A stretch of 11,131 nt of DNA from Microbacteriaceae bacterium (GTDB taxonomy: Bacteria; Actinomycetota; Actinomycetes; Actinomycetales; Microbacteriaceae): NCBI GenBank assembly GCA_012719255.1, contig JAAYAS010000102.1, forward strand, positions 1 to 11,131. The letters are read 5' to 3'. This document shows positions 1-5,721 of the stretch, piece by piece. The notes below the pieces were generated by a model. The model worked only from the letters and a program-made list of their open reading frames with translations, was not told the origin of the DNA and ran no database searches. The position numbers and the translations under genes are program-made. How positions within the stretch are numbered: the first letter of the stretch is position 1; the number at the start of each line of letters is the position of its first letter.

Positions 1-1777
1 CGAGCCGCTCCCAGGGGTCCTCGCCGAGGAAGCGCAGCGCGACGTCGTAGGTGGCGCCGCCCCACGCCTCCACCGACAGCAGCTGCGGGGTGAGCTTCGC
101 GAGGTAGGGCGCGGCCTCGGTGAGGTCGCGCGTGCGCACGCGGGTGGCGAGCAGCGACTGGTGGGCGTCGCGGAAGGTCGTGTCGGTGACGAGCAGCTCG
201 GTCGCGGCGCGCACCTCGGCCGCCCAGGCGGTCGGGCCGAGCTGCAGCAGCCGGTCGCGCTGACCGTGGGCCGGCTCGCCGTCGGGCAGCGGGGGCAGCT
301 TGGTGCGCGGCTCGACGCCGGTCGGGCGCTCGCCGTGCGGCTGGTTCACGGTGACGTCGGCGAGCCAGTTGAGGATCTTCGTGCCGCGGTCGCCGGGCTT
401 GCGGTACCGCATGAGCTCGGGCCGCTCCTCGATGAAGCCGGTCGAGAGATCGCCGGCGAGGAACGCCTCGTCGCCGAGCACGGCCTGCAGGAACGGCAGG
501 TTCGTCGCGATACCGCGGATGCGGAACTCGGCGATCGCGCGCCGCGAGCGGAGCACGGCGGTCTCGAAGTCGCGGCCGTAGGCGATGAGCTTGAGCAGCA
601 GCGAGTCGAAGTGCGGCAGCACCTCGGCGCCGGTCGAGATGGTGCCGCCGTCGATGCGGATGCCGGCGCCGCCGGCCGAGCGGTACGCGGTGATGGTGCC
701 CGAGTCGGGGCGGAAGTCCTGGGCCGGGTCCTCGGTGGTGATGCGGCACTGGATCGCGGTGCCGCGCATCTCGATGCGGTCCTGCTCGAGGCCGAGGTCG
801 GCGATGGTCTCGCCCGCGGCGATGCGGATCTGCGACTGCACGAGGTCGACGTCGGTGATCTCCTCGGTGATCGTGTGCTCGACCTGGATGCGGGGGTTCA
901 TCTCGAGGAACACGTGCTCGCCGGCGCGCTCGCCGGCGGTGTCGACGAGGAACTCGACGGTGCCGGCGTTGCGGTAGCCGATCGAGCGGGCGAACTTCAC
1001 GGCGTCGGCGTGGAGCGCCGCGCGGATCGAGTCGTCGAGGTCGGGGGCGGGCGCGATCTCGACGACCTTCTGGTGGCGGCGCTGCACCGAGCAGTCGCGC
1101 TCGTAGAGGTGCACCGTCTCGCCGTTCGCGTCGGCGAGCACCTGTACCTCGATGTGCCGGGGCCGCTGCACGCACTGCTCGATGAACATCGTGTCGTCGC
1201 CGAAGGCGGCCTTCGCCTCCTTCATCGCCGACTCGAGCGCGCCGCGCAGCTGCTCGCGGTCGTCGACCCGGCGCATCCCGCGGCCGCCGCCGCCGGCGAC
1301 GGCCTTCGCGAACACCGGGTAGCCGATCTCGTCGGCGGCGGCGATGAGCTCGTCGAGGTCGGTGGAGGGGGCCGACGAGCGCAGCACGGGCACGCCGGCC
1401 TTGATCGCCTGCTCCTTCGCGTGCACCTTGTTGCCGGCGTTCTCGAGCACCTCGGCGGTGGGGCCGATGAACGCGATGCCGTGCTCGTCGCAGGCGCGGG
1501 CGAGGCCCGCGTTCTCCGAGAGGAAGCCGTAGCCGGGGTAGATCGCGTCGGCGCCGGCGTGCTTCGCGACGCGGATGATCTCGTCGATGTCGAGGTAGGC
1601 CGCCACCGGCGAGCCGGGCTCGCCGATCTGGTAGGCCTCGTCGGCCTTGAGGCGGTGGAGCGAGTTGCGATCCTCGAACGGGTAGACCGCGACGGTGCGG
1701 GCTCCGAGTTCGACGGCGGCGCGGAAGCCGCGAATCGCGATCTCCCCCCGGTTGGCGACGAGAATCTTGCGGAACAC
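1..1777 (-). CDS. pyc: Pyruvate carboxylase, N-terminal 592 residues (cut by window edge)
   Basis: Biotin-dependent cytoplasmic enzyme that carboxylates pyruvate to oxaloacetate with ATP and bicarbonate, refilling the TCA cycle. The visible part starts MFRKILVANRGEIAIR, the typical biotin carboxylase N-terminus. It has the ATP-grasp glycine loop GGGGRGMRR (about residues 162-170) and the active-site signature EMNPRIQVEH (292-301). After a linker the carboxyltransferase barrel begins with TDTTFRDAHQS (531-541), which separates pyruvate carboxylase from acetyl/propionyl-CoA carboxylase alpha chains. The frame is open to base 2. Family members are about 1,130-1,150 residues, so the rest of the carboxyltransferase and the biotinyl domain lie outside. 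I chose GTG at 1777 because AAAGGGG lies 5 nt upstream and family proteins start at this Met; an in-frame ATG at 1795 would put that ribosome site inside the gene. Last gene of the minus-strand block in view. Confidence 0.96.
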   Translation of the reverse strand, partial: MFRKILVANRGEIAIRGFRAAVELGARTVAVYPFEDRNSLHRLKADEAYQIGEPGSPVAAYLDIDEIIRVAKHAGADAIYPGYGFLSENAGLARACDEHGIAFIGPTAEVLENAGNKVHAKEQAIKAGVPVLRSSAPSTDLDELIAAADEIGYPVFAKAVAGGGGRGMRRVDDREQLRGALESAMKEAKAAFGDDTMFIEQCVQRPRHIEVQVLADANGETVHLYERDCSVQRRHQKVVEIAPAPDLDDSIRAALHADAVKFARSIGYRNAGTVEFLVDTAGERAGEHVFLEMNPRIQVEHTITEEITDVDLVQSQIRIAAGETIADLGLEQDRIEMRGTAIQCRITTEDPAQDFRPDSGTITAYRSAGGAGIRIDGGTISTGAEVLPHFDSLLLKLIAYGRDFETAVLRSRRAIAEFRIRGIATNLPFLQAVLGDEAFLAGDLSTGFIEERPELMRYRKPGDRGTKILNWLADVTVNQPHGERPTGVEPRTKLPPLPDGEPAHGQRDRLLQLGPTAWAAEVRAATELLVTDTTFRDAHQSLLATRVRTRDLTEAAPYLAKLTPQLLSVEAWGGATYDVALRFLGEDPWERL

Positions 1778-1782
1778 ACCTG

Positions 1783-1789
1783 CCCCTTT
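1783..1789 (-). promoter_or_regulatory. Ribosome binding site deciding the pyc start
   Basis: AAAGGGG on the minus strand, 5 nt before GTG 1777. It fixes the start at the GTG rather than at the ATG at 1795. Confidence 0.7.
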
Positions 1790-1841
1790 CGGCATCGGGT
1801 CGTGCGACCGCGGTCGCGGTCGCCGCGCTCGACCGGTGATC

Positions 1842-1847
1842 AGCGTA
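1842..1847 (-). promoter_or_regulatory. Possible -10 box of pyc
   Basis: TACGCT on the minus strand fits the actinobacterial TANNNT -10 pattern and would give a leader of roughly 58 nt to the pyc GTG. I see no convincing -35 hexamer 17-18 nt upstream. A perfect 14-bp palindrome (GCGACCG/CGGTCGC, 1804-1817) lies in the predicted leader between this box and the ribosome site and could be an operator or an RNA hairpin. Weak call from pattern only. Confidence 0.3.
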
Positions 1848-2043
1848 TTCGTCGTCGTTGAACGATCGCCGTCCGGTCGTCCGCGCGCATCGGGATGCGA
1901 TGCGCCCGGAGGCGGTCCGCGCGGGCGCCGGAGCGGGCGCGGGGCCTGCCCCCACAGTGGCAGTGCGCGGGTGCGCCCGACAAGTGCCGATCCGGACCAA
2001 GATTTCCGGGATTCGTTGCCCCGGTGGACAATCCGCTCACCCG

Positions 2044-2066
2044 CTCGCGCGCTTCGGGCGCGCGAG
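2044..2066 (-). terminator. GC hairpin, possible second terminator of the MerR gene
   Basis: Perfect 9-bp arms CTCGCGCGC/GCGCGCGAG with a 5-nt loop. No T-run follows on either strand. Such bare GC hairpins can act as terminators in high-GC actinobacteria, but it could equally be an mRNA structure; direction is uncertain. Confidence 0.3.
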
Positions 2067-2121
2067 TGCGCAATCCGGCAGCTCGTGCGGTCGCCTCGTC
2101 GCGACCGGGATGCCGGCGGGT

Positions 2122-2142
2122 CGCCGCCCCGCGGGGGCGGCG
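2122..2142 (-). terminator. Strong GC hairpin just after the second MerR gene
   Basis: Perfect 9-bp arms CGCCGCCCC/GGGGCGGCG around a 3-nt loop, starting 16 nt past the TGA of the minus-strand MerR gene. A smaller hairpin (GGTCC/GGACC, 2144-2157) sits between it and the stop. Position and strength suit a rho-independent-like terminator without a U tract. Inference from structure alone. Confidence 0.45.
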
Positions 2143-2158
2143 CGGTCCGGGCGGACCG

Positions 2159-2704
<546 letters not shown>

Positions 2705-2748
2705 AGTCGTCGTCACCTTTCTTCGCGGATCGCGGATGCTCCGACGCT

Positions 2749-2770
2749 ATCCCGGCGCGCGGGCCGGGAT
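2749..2770 (-). other. Hairpin in the leader of the second MerR gene
   Basis: Perfect 8-bp arms ATCCCGGC/GCCGGGAT around a 6-nt GC loop, 45 nt upstream of the ATG and downstream of the predicted transcription start. It may be a leader structure. No known riboswitch class is recognisable. Confidence 0.35.
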
Positions 2771-2819
2771 GCGGCGGCGCGCGGGCGGTGCGCAGGGGCA
2801 TCCGTGCTCGCCTCGGCCC

Positions 2820-2825
2820 AGTCTA
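2820..2825 (-). promoter_or_regulatory. Probable -10 box of the second MerR gene
   Basis: TAGACT on the minus strand in the context CCTAGACTG fits TANNNT. The matching -35 window (about 2843-2848) is a poor hexamer but lies exactly within the inverted repeat at 2840-2860, as expected of an activated or repressed promoter. Predicted leader is about 110 nt. Confidence 0.45.
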
Positions 2826-2839
2826 GGCGAGACGGCGCC

Positions 2840-2860
2840 GTGATTCGAGGGGCGAATCAC
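2840..2860. promoter_or_regulatory. Inverted repeat over the predicted -35 of the second MerR promoter
   Basis: Perfect 8-bp arms GTGATTCG/CGAATCAC with 5-nt spacer AGGGG. A second inverted repeat, ATCACA-ACGC-TGTGAT (2856-2871), overlaps its right arm. AT content is higher than in the surrounding DNA, as is usual for protein-binding sites. The cognate regulator is unknown. An RNA hairpin is an alternative reading. Confidence 0.5.
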
Positions 2861-2921
2861 AACGCTGTGATCGTGGCACGGCGCGGCGACGTCGCGGGGC
2901 GGCGCGCCGGAGCATTCAGGT

Positions 2922-2936
2922 TCAACTTGAGGTTGA
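2922..2936. promoter_or_regulatory. MerR-type operator candidate (TCAAC-N5-GTTGA)
   Basis: Perfect inverted repeat TCAAC/GTTGA with spacer TTGAG, inside a longer AT-richer patch (2916-2940) that also holds a 12-bp-spaced direct repeat, GGTTCAA and GGTTGAG. On the minus strand it reads CCTCAAGTT, like a half of the SoxR-type boxes bound by MerR-family proteins. It starts 13 bp past the ftsR stop and about 218 bp upstream of the next MerR gene, which suits control by FtsR or by the product of that gene. Binding is inferred. Confidence 0.5.
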
Positions 2937-2949
2937 GACCCAATCGTGA

Positions 2950-3669
2950 TCAGCGGCGGTCGCGGAGGCCCTGGCGCACGAGCGCCCGGCGCACGCGCTC
3001 GAGCTGCTCGGCGAGCTGCCGGGCCTGCGCGTCGGCCCGCTGCTTCGCGGCGGCGTCGCCGCGGCGGGCGAACGGGCTCACCGCCTGCTCGATGAGCCCG
3101 AGCTCGTGCTGGGCGGCCGTGCGGAAGGCGCGGAGGTGGCGCGGACCGATGCCGCGCGGCTCGAGCTCGACAAGCGCCGCGAGCAGCGCGAGGTCATCCT
3201 CCTCGTAGCGGTGCGCGCGCGGCAGCAGCCCCGCCGAGCAGGCCTGCTCGAGCAGCTCCCGCGAGGCGCCCGAGCGGCGCAGCAGCTCGTCGCGGGTGAG
3301 GTCGACGCCGCTCGGCAGCATGCTCGGCGCCGGGGCGGCCGGCGCGGGGGCGGCCGCGACCGGCGCGCCCGGGGTCGCCGGGCGCTCGCCGCGGTCGAGC
3401 GCGTCGAGGTGCTCGCCGATCACCTTGAGCGGCAGGTAGTGGTCGCGCTGCAGCTCGAGGATCGTGCGGATGCGGTCGACGTCGGCGTCGGAGAACTTGC
3501 GGTACCCGGAGGGCGTGCGGGCGGGATGCAGCAGGCCCTGCTCCTCGAGGAAGCGGAGCTTCGAGGGGGCGAGCTCGGGGAACTCGCCGCCGAGGCGCTG
3601 CAGCACCTGGCCGATCGACAGCTTGGGCACCGCCCCCGATGCTGCGCGGGCGGCGTTCGAGCGGGGCAT
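2950..3669 (-). CDS. ftsR: MerR-type regulator FtsR (Rv1828-like)
   Basis: A 239-residue regulator. An N-terminal MerR winged helix-turn-helix (about 15-90) contains SIGQVLQRL, SKLRFLEEQGLLHPARTPSG (36-55) and YRKFSDADVDRIRTILELQR (56-75). An Ala/Pro-rich linker (97-119) joins it to a second helical, winged-helix-like domain (120-198: LTRDELLRRSG... RYEEDDLALLAALVELEPRG). A charged C-terminal helix (205-239) probably forms a coiled coil. This two-domain layout directly after an FHA gene matches Corynebacterium glutamicum FtsR and mycobacterial Rv1828. FtsR activates ftsZ; ftsZ is not in the window, so the target is inferred. The ATG lies 4 nt after the garA stop with only a weak ribosome site, so it is probably translated by coupling to garA in one operon. 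Confidence 0.88.
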   Translation of the reverse strand: MPRSNAARAASGAVPKLSIGQVLQRLGGEFPELAPSKLRFLEEQGLLHPARTPSGYRKFSDADVDRIRTILELQRDHYLPLKVIGEHLDALDRGERPATPGAPVAAAPAPAAPAPSMLPSGVDLTRDELLRRSGASRELLEQACSAGLLPRAHRYEEDDLALLAALVELEPRGIGPRHLRAFRTAAQHELGLIEQAVSPFARRGDAAAKQRADAQARQLAEQLERVRRALVRQGLRDRR

Positions 3670-3673
3670 GGGG

Positions 3674-4171
3674 CTACTGCCCCGCCGTCTGCGTCGCCCC
3701 GACGTCGAGCGGCGAGGCGTAGAAGGTGAGCCGGTACTTGCCGATCTGCACCTCGCCGCCGTTCGAGAGCGCCACCTGGTTGACGCGCTCGCCGTTGTAG
3801 TAGGTGCCGTTGAGCGAGCCGAGGTCGCGCATCTGGAAGGCGCGGCCCGAGCGGGTGAACTCGGCGTGGCGGCGCGAGACCGTGACGTCGTCGAGGAAGA
3901 TCTCGGCGTTCGGATGGCGGCCCGCGATCTGCAGATCGGTGTCGAGCAGGTAGCGGGCGCCGACGTTGTTGCCGCGGCGCACGATGAGCAGCGCCGAGCC
4001 CGAGGGCAGCGCGCTGATCGAGTCCATCTCCTCCTTGGAGACGCCGCCGGCGATGAGGGCGGCGAGCTGCGCGCTGAAGTCGCCGGTGAACGACATCGTC
4101 GACGACGCGTCGCCCTGCGGGTCGCCCCCGGGCACGCCGTCGTTCGGATGACGACCGTCGTTCTGCACCAT
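3674..4171 (-). CDS. garA: GarA/OdhI-type FHA-domain signalling protein
   Basis: A 165-residue cytoplasmic protein with one C-terminal FHA domain (about 60-150). Phosphothreonine-binding residues are in place: GRH (84-86), SRRH (99-102) and GSLNGT (118-123). GarA/OdhI is a Ser/Thr-kinase-controlled brake: unphosphorylated it inhibits 2-oxoglutarate dehydrogenase and acts on glutamate enzymes; phosphorylated near the N-terminus it folds onto its own FHA domain and lets go. The usual ETTSVFRADLL phosphoacceptor stretch is replaced by SSTMSFTGDFS (23-33), keeping one aligned Thr (T25). The N-terminus (1-22) is Gly/Asp/Pro-rich. Start: ATG at 4171 with a perfect AGGAGG 5 nt upstream; a TTG at 4192 is in frame but would place that site inside the gene. 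First gene of the minus-strand block, 4 nt from ftsR. Confidence 0.92.
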   Translation of the reverse strand: MVQNDGRHPNDGVPGGDPQGDASSTMSFTGDFSAQLAALIAGGVSKEEMDSISALPSGSALLIVRRGNNVGARYLLDTDLQIAGRHPNAEIFLDDVTVSRRHAEFTRSGRAFQMRDLGSLNGTYYNGERVNQVALSNGGEVQIGKYRLTFYASPLDVGATQTAGQ

Positions 4172-4176
4172 GTCTT

Positions 4177-4182
4177 CCTCCT
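4177..4182 (-). promoter_or_regulatory. Ribosome binding site of garA
   Basis: AGGAGG on the minus strand, 5 nt before ATG 4171. It rules out the longer in-frame TTG start at 4192. Confidence 0.8.
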
Positions 4183-4200
4183 GCTCGGCCAAGATCGCCC

Positions 4201-4206
4201 ACCCTA
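4201..4206 (-). promoter_or_regulatory. Probable -10 box of the garA-ftsR operon
   Basis: TAGGGT in the context GGATAGGGTG fits TANNNT and gives a leader of about 23 nt that contains the AGGAGG site. The -35 region is a poor hexamer but is covered by a small inverted repeat, CGTGC-TCGG-GCACG (4215-4228), a possible operator. Confidence 0.5.
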
Positions 4207-4355
4207 TCCCAGCGCGTGCTCGGGCACGAGTCCCCTGGGAATGCGGACCGGGGCGGGACGATTGCCCATTGTCGCGGGTCAGCCTGTGACGCGACTGCGT
4301 CCGTCCATGCTAGCGAGCGGCGGCGGTTCGTACCGGCGGTCGGCGCGTCGCGGAC

Positions 4356-4361
4356 TACACT
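4356..4361 (+). promoter_or_regulatory. -10 box of the DUF3097 gene, probably leaderless
   Basis: TACACT ends 8 nt before the ATG at 4370, so transcription should start at or within about 2 nt of the start codon. No ribosome site is present in TCCCCCGTC before the ATG, which supports a leaderless mRNA. The -35 window is GC-rich and unconvincing. Confidence 0.6.
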
Positions 4362-4369
4362 CCCCCGTC

Positions 4370-5233
4370 ATGCCGAACCGCCACGACCGCGACGACCGCT
4401 ACGACGGCGACCCGATCGCCCGGATGCGCGAGCAGCGCCGCCCGACCGCGCCGCGCCGCGTCCGGGCCCGCGGCGGGCTCTGGCTCGAGGACCCGGCGAC
4501 GTTCTTCTACGGCCGGCTCGTCGCCGCCGACCGCGAGACGATCACCCTCGAGGACGCCGACGGCGGTCGCCGCGCCTTCCCGCGCACGAGCACCTTCCTC
4601 GACGACGACGGCCCCGTGGAGCTCGTGTTCGGCCGCACCGGCCCGCAGCCGCGGGCGCGCAGCGCCTCGGGCTCGTTCCTCGTGGCGGATGCGCCGGCCC
4701 GGGTCGCCCGCGCCGGGCGCATCTTCGTCGAGGGCCGGCACGACGCCGAGCTCGTCGAGAAGGTGTGGGGCCAAGACCTGCGCGTCGAGGGGGTCGCCGT
4801 GCTCTACCTCGAGGGCGCCGACCGGCTCGACGAGGAGCTCGCGGAGTTCGCGCCGACCGGACGGCGGCGGGCGGGCGTGCTGCTCGACCACCTCGTGCCC
4901 GGCTCGAAGGAGTCGCGCATCGCGGCCGCGACGGTGGGGGCGTTCGGCGCCGAGTGCGTGCGCATCGTCGGCCATCCCTACGTCGACGTCTGGCAGGCGG
5001 TGCGCCCCGAGCGGCTCGGCCTGCGCGAGTGGCCGGTGATCCCCCGCGGCCGGTCGTGGAAGCACGGCATCTGCGAGGCGCTCGGCTGGCCCCACGACGA
5101 GCAGGCCGACATCGCGAACGCCTGGCGCCGCCTCCTCGATCGGGTGCGCGACTGGCGCGATCTCGAGCCGTCGATGATCGGCCGCGTCGAGGAGCTCATC
5201 GACTTCGTCACCGAGCCCGACGCCGAGCGCTGA
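4370..5233 (+). CDS. DUF3097 family protein, possible TOPRIM-like fold
   Basis: A 287-residue soluble protein of the actinobacterial DUF3097 family, whose function is unknown to me. An N-terminal charged tail (1-30) leads to a small beta-rich region (35-90). The conserved core follows: IFVEGRHDAELVEKVWG (118-134), AGVLLDHLVPGSKESRIA (168-185), HPYVDVWQAVRPE (202-214), WPVIPRGRSWKHGI (221-234) and DLEPSMIGRVEELIDFVTE (264-282). VEG-x-x-D followed by an Asp-containing strand and PG-x-K resembles TOPRIM domains such as RNase M5 (VEG...DPDYPG); the second Asp of the DxD motif is Leu here (D173-H-L175). The TOPRIM link is inference. It is divergent from garA and probably leaderless; TGA at 5231 is followed after 19 nt by the next promoter. 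Confidence 0.88.
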   Translation: MPNRHDRDDRYDGDPIARMREQRRPTAPRRVRARGGLWLEDPATFFYGRLVAADRETITLEDADGGRRAFPRTSTFLDDDGPVELVFGRTGPQPRARSASGSFLVADAPARVARAGRIFVEGRHDAELVEKVWGQDLRVEGVAVLYLEGADRLDEELAEFAPTGRRRAGVLLDHLVPGSKESRIAAATVGAFGAECVRIVGHPYVDVWQAVRPERLGLREWPVIPRGRSWKHGICEALGWPHDEQADIANAWRRLLDRVRDWRDLEPSMIGRVEELIDFVTEPDAER

Positions 5234-5252
5234 CGCCGAGCGGCCGCGCGAG

Positions 5253-5258
5253 TACGCT
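5253..5258 (+). promoter_or_regulatory. Probable -10 box of the Asp/Trp-tail protein gene
   Basis: TACGCT fits TANNNT and is followed by GGAGGGG. No start codon lies within 10 nt, so unlike its neighbours this transcript would have a leader of about 40 nt. It carries a good ribosome site (GGAGGAGAGG, 5291-5300) 4 nt before the GTG at 5305. Confidence 0.45.
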
Positions 5259-5304
5259 GGAGGGGCCCGGCCGACCGGCGGCCGCCGCCCGGAGGAGAGG
5301 ACGC

Positions 5305-5688
5305 GTGCGCGCACCGCTCGCCTGGCTCCTGCTCGGGGCCGTGTCGCTCGTCGTGATCGTCGGCCTCGCCGTGAACGCGGCGCTCGCCGCCGGCACCGAC
5401 CGGCTCGGCGACCCCATCGACATCTCGCACGCCACCGAGCGCGCGACGCCGACCGCGCCCGCGCCGACCCCGACGCCCGATGCGCCGAGCACCGGCGCTC
5501 CCCCGCTCGACCCCGGCACCACCGGCCGGCAGGACCCCGCGCCCGCGCCCGTCGCGCCGGAGGCGCCCGCCCCCGCGCCCGATTGGGACGACGACTCGGA
5601 CGACGACGACTGGGACGACGACGACTGGGACGACGACGACTGGGACGATGACGAGTGGGATGACGACGACGAGTGGGACGACGACTGA
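5305..5688 (+). CDS. Small secreted or anchored protein with an Asp/Trp-repeat acidic tail
   Basis: A 127-residue protein that matches no family I recognise. Residues 4-29 are a hydrophobic signal or anchor helix; ALA at 26-28 could be a signal peptidase site. Then comes a short polar part (30-46), a Pro/Ala/Thr-rich linker (47-92) and a tail (93-127) with 26 Asp, 2 Glu, 6 Trp and 1 Ser, built on DDDDW units. The hydrophobic N-terminus and Pro-rich spacer suggest the tail lies outside the membrane. It may bind divalent cations or cationic molecules; Trp spaced every 5-6 residues could give aromatic stacking or membrane contact. Start: GTG at 5305, with GGAGGAGAGG 4 nt upstream. It converges on the response regulator gene with 33 nt between stops, so a link to that two-component system is suggestive only. 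Biased GC codons could mimic a gene, but the start, ribosome site and signal helix argue it is real. Confidence 0.8.
   Translation: MRAPLAWLLLGAVSLVVIVGLAVNAALAAGTDRLGDPIDISHATERATPTAPAPTPTPDAPSTGAPPLDPGTTGRQDPAPAPVAPEAPAPAPDWDDDSDDDDWDDDDWDDDDWDDDEWDDDDEWDDD
5599..5685 (+). repeat. 15-bp tandem repeat encoding DDDDW units
   Basis: Three in-frame copies of a 15-bp unit of four GAC codons and TGG (5599-5643) are identical. They are followed by diverged copies with GAT and GAG (encoding DDDEW and DDDDEW) up to 5685. The near-identical first copies suggest recent duplication and possible length variation between strains. Confidence 0.85.
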
Positions 5689-5693
5689 GCCGT

Positions 5694-5721
5694 CGCCGCC
5701 GAGGCCCGCGGCCCGCCGGCG
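5694..5721. terminator. Possible bidirectional terminator between convergent genes
   Basis: The 33-nt gap between the two stop codons holds CGCCG/CGGCG outer arms and an inner GGCC-CGC-GGCC hairpin (5703-5713). The position between convergent genes suits a shared terminator. No T tract, so the call is weak. Confidence 0.3.

Larger units (their letters stand above)
1796..2158. other. Intergenic region between the second MerR gene and pyc
   Basis: No credible gene on either strand; frames here lack a ribosome site and any recognisable protein. The MerR-proximal end carries GC-rich hairpins that may end transcription (listed separately). The pyc-proximal end carries a weak -10 box and a palindrome. 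The spacing, about 380 nt to the chosen pyc start, suggests pyc has its own promoter instead of being read only from the MerR gene. Confidence 0.6.

Noticed and set aside
161..1861. Long plus-strand open frame (566 codons) opposite pyc
   Set aside because: It is the antisense of a clear pyruvate carboxylase gene; the protein is Ala/Arg/Gly/Val-rich with no fold, a known result of high third-position GC.
2122..2157. Riboswitch or small RNA gene in the pyc upstream region
   Set aside because: Only simple GC hairpins are visible and no conserved riboswitch core is recognisable.
2840..2871. Rho-independent terminator of ftsR
   Set aside because: It lies about 80 nt or more past the ftsR stop, lacks a U tract and sits on the predicted promoter of the next gene, so an operator reading fits better; termination is not excluded.
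5581..5685. WD40 repeats or a CRISPR-like array in the Asp/Trp region
   Set aside because: WD40 units are about 40 residues with GH...WD; these are 5-6 residue units. There are no spacers, so it is not a CRISPR array.
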